A DNA stretch of 64,000 nucleotides from Enterocloster alcoholdehydrogenati (GTDB lineage: Bacteria > Bacillota > Clostridia > Lachnospirales > Lachnospiraceae), in assembly GCF_013282095.1 (NCBI RefSeq), contig NZ_BLTJ01000007.1:62001-126000 (forward strand), in the 5' to 3' direction. Position numbers and translations under genes: made by a program. The notes under the pieces were generated by a model, which saw only the letters and a program-made list of their open reading frames with translations, did no database searches and was not told the origin of the DNA. Positions 40,286 through 47,553 of the stretch are shown here, piece by piece (the first letter of the stretch is position 1; each line of letters begins with the position of its first letter).

Positions 40286-40325
40286 ACATTTGTTATTTAT
40301 TTAAACATTTGTTATGTGTTATAAT
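40286..40325 (+). promoter_or_regulatory. lsrR promoter with direct repeats
   Basis: The 11-mer ACATTTGTTAT occurs at 40286-40296 and 40305-40315, 19 bases apart, about two helical turns. The extended -10 TGTTATAAT (40317-40325) follows at once, and lsrR starts at 40370. The repeats overlap the -35 region and are likely operator half-sites. Confidence 0.6.
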
Positions 40326-40369
40326 CGCATGGATTGGTTTTATAAATAAATGATAAGAGGTATCCTATT

Positions 40370-41281
40370 ATGAGATATGATGATGAGCTGGTTTTGAAAG
40401 CCGCATGGTACTATTACATTGAAAATATGACACAGCAGTCCATCGCCCTGAAGCTGGGAATCTCCCGGATGAAGGTCATCCGTCTTCTGGAAACAGCCAA
40501 AGAGACCGGGGTAATCCAGTTTAAGATTTCGCAGGATATGGGAAAACACCTTCATGCAGAGCAGAAGCTGAAAGAGATGTGGAATTTAAAAAACGTCCTG
40601 ATTGTCCCTACTCCGGACAACAAAAGCAAGATCAACGAATATCTGGCCATGGCGGCCGCCAACTATCTGGCTGACCAGATCACAGAAAATACGTTTATCA
40701 ATATGGGCTATGGCGACACGCCGTCCCGCGTTTTAAACCACCTTGCAACCATCACAGATGTCCCGGTTTCCTTTGTCTCTTTCACCGGGGGAGTGAATTA
40801 CTACCTTCCAAACAGCGCCTCCAATACATTTAAGGCAAGGCTTCATCTGTATCCGGCGCCCCTGCTTCTCTCCTCCAAGGAGGTATGCCAGGCGATTTTA
40901 CAGGAACCCAGCGTCACAGAAATCCGCCGCATGGTCAGGCTGTCTTCTTTTTCCATTGTTGGAATCGGCGCCATGAACAATGATGCAACCATTATTTCCA
41001 ATGGTATTCTCAGTAAAAATGATTTTACATACCTTACCATGAAAGGGGCTGTAGGAGATGTGCTGACGCATTTTATCGACAAGGACGGAGCGCCTGTGGT
41101 CACCAGCATTGAAGACCGGCTGGTCAGCACACCCCTGGAAACCTTAAAAGAACTAAACAATGTAATCGGAATAGCAGGAGGCGAACAGAAAACAACTGTA
41201 ATCAAGGCAGCGTTAAAAGGAGGTTATATCGATTCCCTGATTACAGATGAAGATACTGCAAAAAAACTGATAGGAGAATAA
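40370..41281 (+). CDS. lsrR: LsrR, SorC-family repressor
   Basis: 303 residues. The N-terminal HTH (MTQQSIALKLGISRMKVIRL) and a C-terminal sugar-binding domain with MGYGDTPSRVLNHLA, IVGIGAMNN and GVIGIAGGEQK-like loops mark a SorC/LsrR repressor. In enteric bacteria phospho-AI-2 releases LsrR from DNA. The gene is divergent from lsrA and precedes lsrK by four bases, as in the enteric layout. Confidence 0.92.
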   Translation: MRYDDELVLKAAWYYYIENMTQQSIALKLGISRMKVIRLLETAKETGVIQFKISQDMGKHLHAEQKLKEMWNLKNVLIVPTPDNKSKINEYLAMAAANYLADQITENTFINMGYGDTPSRVLNHLATITDVPVSFVSFTGGVNYYLPNSASNTFKARLHLYPAPLLLSSKEVCQAILQEPSVTEIRRMVRLSSFSIVGIGAMNNDATIISNGILSKNDFTYLTMKGAVGDVLTHFIDKDGAPVVTSIEDRLVSTPLETLKELNNVIGIAGGEQKTTVIKAALKGGYIDSLITDEDTAKKLIGE

Positions 41282-41285
41282 GGAT

Positions 41286-42848
41286 ATGGCAAAGTATTTA
41301 ATGGCAATCGATGCCGGTACAGGAAGCGTGCGCGCGGTCCTGTTCGATCTGGCAGGAAACCAGCTTTCCTGCTCCCAGCATGAATGGGAACATTCAGAAG
41401 ACCCCAGATATCCGGGAAGCATGGATTTTGACTGGATCCATAACTGGGATCTGGCGAAGGGATGTATCAGGGAAGCTATCTCATCTGCCCACATTGATCC
41501 CCGCGAAATTGCAGCCTGTTCTACCACCTGTATGCGGGAAGGGATCATACTGTATGATGCGCAGGGCCGGGAGATCTGGGCCTGCGCAAATGTGGATGCC
41601 AGAGCAAATGATGAAGTAATTGAACTTCTCCGGAAATATCCCGGACTGGAAAAAGAACTCTACCGCGAATCAGGACAGTCTTACGCACTGGACGCCCTTC
41701 CAAGGCTCCTCTGGGTCAAAAACAAGCAGCCGGATATCTATCAGGCAGCCTCCAAAATAGGTATGTTCAATGACTGGCTGATTTACAGGCTTACGGGCAT
41801 TTTATCCGCAGAACCCTCCAACGGCTCCACCACAGGACTTATGAATCTTAAGACCCGCACCTGGGATCCATCAATTTTGGAGCGCTGTGAACTCAAAAGC
41901 GATATCTTTCCATCTGTGATGGAAGCCGGCTCCATCGTTGGCCCTGTTTCCTCCAAAGCAGCCGCCGAGACCGGCCTGGCAGAGGGAACTCCCGTTGTAG
42001 TTGGAGGAGGAGATGCACAGCTTGGGTGTATCGGCGTAGGAGCGGTAGACGCAAATGAAGCCGCCATTTTCGGCGGAAGCTTCTGGCAGTATGAGTATAA
42101 CACCAATCGTGCAGTCACGGATTCCCAGTGTCGTGTCCGCGTAAACTGTCATGCAATCAAGGATGTTTGGCAGTACGAAGCGCTTGCTTTTAAGCCGGGA
42201 CTGGTCATGCGCTGGTTTCGTGACGGTTTCTGCCAGCTGGAGAAGCAAAGAGCCTCTGAAATCGGCTGTGACGTCTATGACCTGATGAATCAGGAGGCAG
42301 AGAAAATTCCCGCCGGCTGTTATGGCATGATGTGTACTTTTTCAGATGTAATGAATTTTATCAGCTGGAAACACGCTGCTCCGACTTTTACGAATTTTCA
42401 GCTGGATCCTGCAAAATTTAACCGTTATACCTTCTACCGAGCTATCCTTGAAAATACGGCTCTGGTCACAAAAGGCCATATGGAACTGGTACAAGAATCC
42501 ACCGGTCATATGCCATCTGAGGTAATTTTTGCTTCAGGTGCCTCAAAAAGCCCCCTTTGGAGCCAGATTCTCGCAGATGTGCTTGGTATCCCGGTTAAGG
42601 TTCCCGCAGTAAAGGAAGCGACTGCTCTGGGAGCCGCACTGATTGCCGGATATGGGGTTGGAATCTATGACAATATATCTGATACCGCTAAAAAGCTTGC
42701 AAAAATTGATCACACCTACCTCCCTGATACGGAAAATCACAGACTGTACAATGAAATTTATCTTGTCTGGAAGAAGCTTTACGCCGCCCAGCTGGCCCTT
42801 ACGAACGAAGGTCTGACTGCCCCCATGTGGTCTGCTCCGGGTGTCTGA
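41286..42848 (+). CDS. lsrK: LsrK, autoinducer-2 kinase
   Basis: 520-residue FGGY-family kinase. The start YLMAIDAGTGSVRAVLFDL, then STTCMREGIILYDAQGREIW and ACANVDARA, match LsrK closely. Later FASGASKSPLWSQILADVLG is the FGGY C-terminal signature region. It phosphorylates imported AI-2 so that it is trapped and can inactivate LsrR. Start at ATG 41286, overlapping the ribosome site with the lsrR end, so the two are coupled. Confidence 0.95.
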   Translation: MAKYLMAIDAGTGSVRAVLFDLAGNQLSCSQHEWEHSEDPRYPGSMDFDWIHNWDLAKGCIREAISSAHIDPREIAACSTTCMREGIILYDAQGREIWACANVDARANDEVIELLRKYPGLEKELYRESGQSYALDALPRLLWVKNKQPDIYQAASKIGMFNDWLIYRLTGILSAEPSNGSTTGLMNLKTRTWDPSILERCELKSDIFPSVMEAGSIVGPVSSKAAAETGLAEGTPVVVGGGDAQLGCIGVGAVDANEAAIFGGSFWQYEYNTNRAVTDSQCRVRVNCHAIKDVWQYEALAFKPGLVMRWFRDGFCQLEKQRASEIGCDVYDLMNQEAEKIPAGCYGMMCTFSDVMNFISWKHAAPTFTNFQLDPAKFNRYTFYRAILENTALVTKGHMELVQESTGHMPSEVIFASGASKSPLWSQILADVLGIPVKVPAVKEATALGAALIAGYGVGIYDNISDTAKKLAKIDHTYLPDTENHRLYNEIYLVWKKLYAAQLALTNEGLTAPMWSAPGV

Positions 42849-42915
42849 GTCATCTAAAGCAAAGAGCGCAAATATATTATAAACCAAACAGTGCTATGCA
42901 CAAAAGGAGGAACTT

Positions 42916-43272
42916 ATGTATATTGTAAATGAAAACGAAAAAGAATATCGTTTTGGAGACAGCGGCCCAAAATATCTGATGAAAGGGCCGCGCATGAACT
43001 TTGCAGTTGTGCAGTTTATGCCCGGCCAGGATTTTAAAGCCCATTATCATAATGTTATGGAAGAGAACTTTTTCATTTTAGAGGGAAGAATCGATATTGT
43101 AGTAGATGGGAAGGTAAATACGTTATCTGCGGGAGATCTGATCCATATTGAACCCTCAGAGATCCATTATTGTATCAATAACTACGATACCCCTGTCAAA
43201 ATGATTTCTACCTTAGCCCCTTATCAGGAATCGGATAAGGTTGAAGTCGACAATTATACTTATGAGAAATAG
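42916..43272 (+). CDS. Cupin protein at the lsrG position
   Basis: 118 residues with both cupin motifs intact. Motif 1 is GQDFKAHYHNVMEENFFILE (metal ligands His, His, Glu). Motif 2 is GDLIHIEPSEIHYCIN (last His). Many small cupins are metal-dependent isomerases. No LsrG (ABM-domain isomerase) gene was found in the locus, and this gene closes the lsrRK operon, 67 bases after lsrK with AAAAGGAGG. It may take over isomerisation of the phosphorylated AI-2 product before LsrF. That role is inference. Confidence 0.8.
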   Translation: MYIVNENEKEYRFGDSGPKYLMKGPRMNFAVVQFMPGQDFKAHYHNVMEENFFILEGRIDIVVDGKVNTLSAGDLIHIEPSEIHYCINNYDTPVKMISTLAPYQESDKVEVDNYTYEK

Positions 43273-43289
43273 CCTGATGAAAACAAATT

Positions 43290-43330
43290 AAACCGGAGAC
43301 CTCTGCATCATGGGGAGATCTCCGGTTTCT
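43290..43330. terminator. Bidirectional terminator
   Basis: AAACCGGAGA (43290-43299) pairs perfectly with TCTCCGGTTT (43319-43328). It ends the lsrRK-cupin operon and lies about 50 bases past the glgB stop on the other strand. Confidence 0.75.
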
Positions 43331-43378
43331 CTGTTTCTTCGCTTTGTTTAAACTGCCCTGCCGCAGAAACCAGCCCGT

Positions 43379-46033
43379 CTAACGGTCTTTTTCACTGTGC
43401 TCTGCCTCAGTTCTTAACGCGGACTTCTCCGGGGCAGCCGTCAGACGCTTGGGTTCTTCCTTCGCTGTTTCCAGCTTCTTCGGCTCCTTCCTGGCTGTCG
43501 CCAGCTGCTTCGGCTTCTCTTTCGCCGTTTCCAGCTTCTTTGGCTCCCCCTTGGCTGTCCCCAGACGCTTGGGTTCTTCCTTTGCCGTTTCCAGCTTCTT
43601 CGGCTCCTCCCTGGCTGTCGTCAGCAGTTTCAATTCCTCTCTGCCAACCGCCTTTTGAGCGTTCTTTGGGGTATTCTTGGGGCCGGAGGCGCTCTTTCGG
43701 CCGGAAACGGTCTTTGACTCCTTCTTCACGCTTTTCTCTGTCCCCGCATCTTTATCCTTTTTCGTCGTTCTTCCTGCTTTCTTAACCGGCGCCTGCGGGG
43801 TACAGCTGAATACAAGAAAACTCATGGGCGCAATGGTAAGCTCAATGGAATCTTCCCTGTCATCCCACTCTATCTTTTTAGAGGTCTTAAGGCGCGGGTT
43901 CACTCTTCCGCCGCCGCCGAACTCTTTGGCATCACTGTTTAAAATTTCCTTATATTTACCCGCAAACGGCACTCCCAGACGGAACTTTTCGTGTTCCATA
44001 TGATCAAAGTTGCAGACAAAAAGCAGCGTCTCTTTTCCTCCCCTGCTTCTGCGGACAAACATCACCATGCTTTCATCCTGGTAGCTGCAGTTGATCCACT
44101 CAAATCCCTCAGGCTCAAAGTCCGCTTCATAGAGCGCCGGATGCTCCATATACATTTTATTTAATGCCTTTACATAATTCTGCATATTTTTGTGCAGAGG
44201 ATACTGCAGCAGTCCCCACTCCAGAGAGGCATTTTCATTCCACTCGTCGATCTGTCCGTAATCCTGCCCCATAAAGAGCAGTTTTTTACCCGGATGAGAC
44301 ATCATAAAACCATAGGCCGTCCTCAGATTCTCCGCCTTTTTCTCCAGCGTCTCTCCAGGCATTTTCCCCATCATGGAGCCTTTGCCATGAACCACCTCGT
44401 CATGAGAAAATACCAGAATAAAGTTCTCACTGTAGGCATAGAGCATGGAAAAGGTCAGTCCGCCGTAATTATTTTTCCTGAAATAAGGATCGCAGCGCAT
44501 ATAGTTGGTGAAATCATTCATCCAGCCCATGTTCCACTTGTAGTCAAAGCCCAGACCGCCGTCTTTTGGGTTACCTGTAACCATAGGCCATGCGGTAGAT
44601 TCCTCGGCAATAAGCACCGCTCCATCTTTTCTTCCCTTAAACACGCTGCTTAAATGCCTTAAGAACTCTACTGCATCCAGATTTTCGTTCCCGCCGTACA
44701 TATTCGCCACCCATTCGCCGTCGCTTTTGCCGTAATCCAGATACAGCATAGAGGCTACTGCATCCATGCGGATGCCGTCAGCATGGTACTTGTCCGCCCA
44801 GAACAGGGCATTAGCGATGAGGAAATTGGAAACGCCGGGGCGGCCGTAATTGTAGATCAGCGTGCCCCAGTGGGGGTGAGAACCCTGCCTTGGGTCGGCG
44901 TGTTCATAGACGCAGGTACCGTCAAAACAGGCCATCCCATAGGCGTCTCTTGGAAAATGAGCCGGCACCCAGTCAAGGATCACGCCAATTCCATTTTGAT
45001 GCATATAGTCCATAAAGTACATGAAATCATCCGGAGTTCCGTAACGGCTGGTAGGAGCGTAATATCCCGTAACCTGATATCCCCAGGAGGCGTCTAAGGG
45101 GTGCTCCATAACCGGCAGAAGCTCCACATGGGTATAACCCATTTCTTTCACATAGGCCGCCAGTTTTACAGCCAGTTCCCGGTAATTGCAGAACTCTGAG
45201 CCGACGATATAATTTCCATTTTCGTCTTTCGCTGGCTCCCTGCGGATCCAGGAACCCAGATGCACCTCATAGATATTAAAGGGCTTGTCCTTACTGTCAG
45301 AAACCGCCCGTTTCTTCATCCACTCCTGATCCTGCCACTGGTATTTGCCAATATCCCATACAACCGAGGCATTGTTGGGGCGAAGCTCTGCAAAATTGGC
45401 ATAAGGGTCAGCTTTTAACATTGGCTCTCCGGCCCTGGTTTTGATCTCATACTTATAAAGACAGCCTGGCTTTAAGCCCGGAACAAAGAGTTCAAAAATA
45501 CAGGCATCGCCTTCTCCTACCCTTCTCATCTGGTGACGCCGTCCATCCCAGAGGTTAAAATCCCCTACCACACTGACTCTCATGGCACAGGGGGCCCATA
45601 CGGAAAAATACACACCGTCTGTGCCGTCAATAGTCATGGGATGAGCGCCCATTTTCTCATAAATATCATAGAAAATACCGGCTTCAAATTTCTTAAGCTC
45701 CCGCTCGGTATACTGGGGGGCAAAGGCGTAGGGATCCTGAAGTTCCTCTTTTGTACCGTTGTCATAAGTCACTTCCAGGATATATGCCGTTTTATTCTTC
45801 CTGGGGATCAGAACAGCAAAAAATCCGGCCTCATCAGCCATTTCCATGGGGTACGTCTTTCCAGTGCCGGTCAGCTTTACCGTCACAGCCTCGGCAGTTG
45901 GAATCAGCGCCTGGATCAAAAGCCCCTTGTCCGTAAGATGCGGCCCCAGCATCCTGTGAGGATCGGCCGACTCTGAGTAGGTCAGCTCTTCAATCCCCGC
46001 CCAATCCATTAAATCGTACAATGTCTGTTCCAT
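43379..46033 (-). CDS. glgB: Glycogen branching enzyme with repetitive basic tail
   Basis: 884 residues, against about 630-760 for most GlgB. It has CBM48 (about 120-215) and a GH13 catalytic domain. The nucleophile lies in GIRMDAVASML, the acid/base in LIAEESTAW and the third Asp in LVFSHDEVVHG, so it should be active. After the normal C-terminal beta domain (ending near SFLVFSC) come about 125 extra residues rich in Lys, Ala, Pro and Glu, including six 10-residue repeats like TAKEEPKKLE (806-864). The tail is probably disordered and basic-acidic mixed. The enzyme makes alpha-1,6 branches in glycogen. Confidence 0.93.
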   Translation of the reverse strand: MEQTLYDLMDWAGIEELTYSESADPHRMLGPHLTDKGLLIQALIPTAEAVTVKLTGTGKTYPMEMADEAGFFAVLIPRKNKTAYILEVTYDNGTKEELQDPYAFAPQYTERELKKFEAGIFYDIYEKMGAHPMTIDGTDGVYFSVWAPCAMRVSVVGDFNLWDGRRHQMRRVGEGDACIFELFVPGLKPGCLYKYEIKTRAGEPMLKADPYANFAELRPNNASVVWDIGKYQWQDQEWMKKRAVSDSKDKPFNIYEVHLGSWIRREPAKDENGNYIVGSEFCNYRELAVKLAAYVKEMGYTHVELLPVMEHPLDASWGYQVTGYYAPTSRYGTPDDFMYFMDYMHQNGIGVILDWVPAHFPRDAYGMACFDGTCVYEHADPRQGSHPHWGTLIYNYGRPGVSNFLIANALFWADKYHADGIRMDAVASMLYLDYGKSDGEWVANMYGGNENLDAVEFLRHLSSVFKGRKDGAVLIAEESTAWPMVTGNPKDGGLGFDYKWNMGWMNDFTNYMRCDPYFRKNNYGGLTFSMLYAYSENFILVFSHDEVVHGKGSMMGKMPGETLEKKAENLRTAYGFMMSHPGKKLLFMGQDYGQIDEWNENASLEWGLLQYPLHKNMQNYVKALNKMYMEHPALYEADFEPEGFEWINCSYQDESMVMFVRRSRGGKETLLFVCNFDHMEHEKFRLGVPFAGKYKEILNSDAKEFGGGGRVNPRLKTSKKIEWDDREDSIELTIAPMSFLVFSCTPQAPVKKAGRTTKKDKDAGTEKSVKKESKTVSGRKSASGPKNTPKNAQKAVGREELKLLTTAREEPKKLETAKEEPKRLGTAKGEPKKLETAKEKPKQLATARKEPKKLETAKEEPKRLTAAPEKSALRTEAEHSEKDR
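43442..43618 (-). repeat. 30-bp tandem repeats in the glgB tail
   Basis: Six imperfect 30-bp units encode TA(K/R)xEPK(K/R)L(E). Alternate units resemble each other more than neighbours, suggesting a 60-bp higher-order unit. Copy number may vary between strains. Confidence 0.85.
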
Positions 46034-46058
46034 AAATACAATTCCCCCTTCTGTCTGG

Positions 46059-46523
46059 TTACAGTGTCTGCGCCCTCTCTGAAATATTCTGTTTGAAATT
46101 GATTACATCATGCTCATATTCTTCATTCATAAGAGGGGATGTAATCATGAAGTCGGCGCTGGCCTTGTTGTTTGCAATTGGAATGTCGTATACCTGTGCA
46201 ATCCGCAGCAGGGCCTTTACATCCGGATCATGAGGCTGGGCAGTCAGAGGATCGGAAAAGAAGATCACAAAATCGATCTTTCCCTCAACAATCTTCGCTC
46301 CGATCTGCTGGTCTCCTCCTAAAGGACCGCTGTTGTACCCCTTTACCGGCAGTCCTGTGTAATCTGTAATCATTCTTGCAGTGGTGCCTGTCCCGCACAA
46401 AAAATGCTTTGACAGAATCTCCCTGTGCTGTAAACACCAGTCCATAAGCTCATGCTTTTTCTGATCGTGGGCGATCAGCGCAATATTTTTCTGTTTTTTA
46501 ATTGTCATTGGTAAAAAGTCCAT
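46059..46523 (-). CDS. mgsA: Methylglyoxal synthase
   Basis: 154 residues. GTGTTARMITDYTGLPV, the catalytic Asp71 in GPLGGDQQIG, FFSDPLTAQPHDPDVKALLR and IPIANNKASADFMI match MgsA throughout. It converts dihydroxyacetone phosphate to methylglyoxal, an overflow route when sugar phosphates build up. The LsrF and acid-sugar pathways in this window also end in dihydroxyacetone phosphate. GGGAGGCC precedes the ATG. It lies 25 bases after the FAH-family gene. Confidence 0.95.
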   Translation of the reverse strand: MDFLPMTIKKQKNIALIAHDQKKHELMDWCLQHREILSKHFLCGTGTTARMITDYTGLPVKGYNSGPLGGDQQIGAKIVEGKIDFVIFFSDPLTAQPHDPDVKALLRIAQVYDIPIANNKASADFMITSPLMNEEYEHDVINFKQNISERAQTL

Positions 46524-46548
46524 TTCCCTGGCCTCCCTTTTCCTGTTT

Positions 46549-47448
46549 TTATGATTCTGATACCCTGTTTACAAGAGTACCGATGCCTTCGATTGAACAT
46601 TCCACTATATCCCCGGGATTCAGAAATCTGGGCGGGTCAAATCCCATTCCTACGCCTGCAGGCGTTCCGGTGGAAATGATGGTTCCTGCTTTTAAGGTCA
46701 TACCTGCCGAAAGCTCGCTGACTATATGGTCAATATCAAAGATCATACACTCTGTATTGCTGTCCTGGCGCAGCTGGCCGTTGACTCTTGACTGGATGGA
46801 CAGCCTGGGAGGATACGGCAGTTCTTCTGCAGTGGTGATACATGGCCCCATGGGCAGAAACCCATCCAGGCTCTTGCCGAAGTACCACTGCTTATGGCGG
46901 GTCTGGAGAGTTCTGGCGCTGACGTCATTGATTACAGTATAACCGAAAATATAGTTTCTGACCTCAGCAGCAGGTACATTTTTCGCCTCTTTCCCAATAA
47001 TCACCGCCAGCTCGGCCTCATAATCGAGATCCTGCACCAGGTCCCTGTGGCCTGGTATCTCTTCCCCTGTGCCTGTGGCACGGTTTACCCTTTTAGAGAA
47101 ATATACCGCAAAGGGGCGTTCCCCGCCGAATGCTTCCTTCTTATATCTGGCAGATTCCTCCGCATGGGCCATATAGTTGATGCCCAGGCAGATCACATCC
47201 TGTACAGGATGGGGAATCGGCGCCAGCAGAAGAGCCTCCTTCATGGGAACTGCCCCTTTGACCTTATAGGGATCCTGCCCTGATGCATATTCCAGGAGCT
47301 GCTTTTCAGACTCACTGATGCCCTCGATCAGCTCCTGCATCGTCTTATAATCCATGTCAAGAGAGCGCAGAGGATAGATCCACTCCCCATCCCTGCTGAT
47401 GACGCCCAGTCCCTTTTTATGTTCGATCTCATATGTAACAAGTCTCAT
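46549..47448 (-). CDS. Fumarylacetoacetate-hydrolase-family protein
   Basis: 299 residues from ATG 47448, which has CAGGAGGCC upstream. The FAH C-terminal domain has CLGINYMAHAEESA, the metal-site DLDYEAELAVIIGKEAKNV and TVINDVSARTLQTRHKQW, then GTIISTGTPAGVGMGFDPP. Such enzymes hydrolyse or decarboxylate 2,4-diketo acids (acylpyruvates, oxaloacetate, 2-keto-3-deoxy acids). The substrate here is unknown. It probably shares a transcript with mgsA. Confidence 0.88.
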   Translation of the reverse strand: MRLVTYEIEHKKGLGVISRDGEWIYPLRSLDMDYKTMQELIEGISESEKQLLEYASGQDPYKVKGAVPMKEALLLAPIPHPVQDVICLGINYMAHAEESARYKKEAFGGERPFAVYFSKRVNRATGTGEEIPGHRDLVQDLDYEAELAVIIGKEAKNVPAAEVRNYIFGYTVINDVSARTLQTRHKQWYFGKSLDGFLPMGPCITTAEELPYPPRLSIQSRVNGQLRQDSNTECMIFDIDHIVSELSAGMTLKAGTIISTGTPAGVGMGFDPPRFLNPGDIVECSIEGIGTLVNRVSES

Positions 47449-47553
47449 TGTCGGCCTCCTGTGCTTTCTAATTTGCGCTCGGAATCTCCCGGTTCTCCCG
47501 CTTATTTCATACTGTACCACATTTTTCCGATTTTTTCTACTTTTTCAGTCTAT

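Noticed and set aside
43442-43618. CRISPR-like regular repeats
   Set aside because: They are in-frame 30-bp coding repeats of glgB without spacers.
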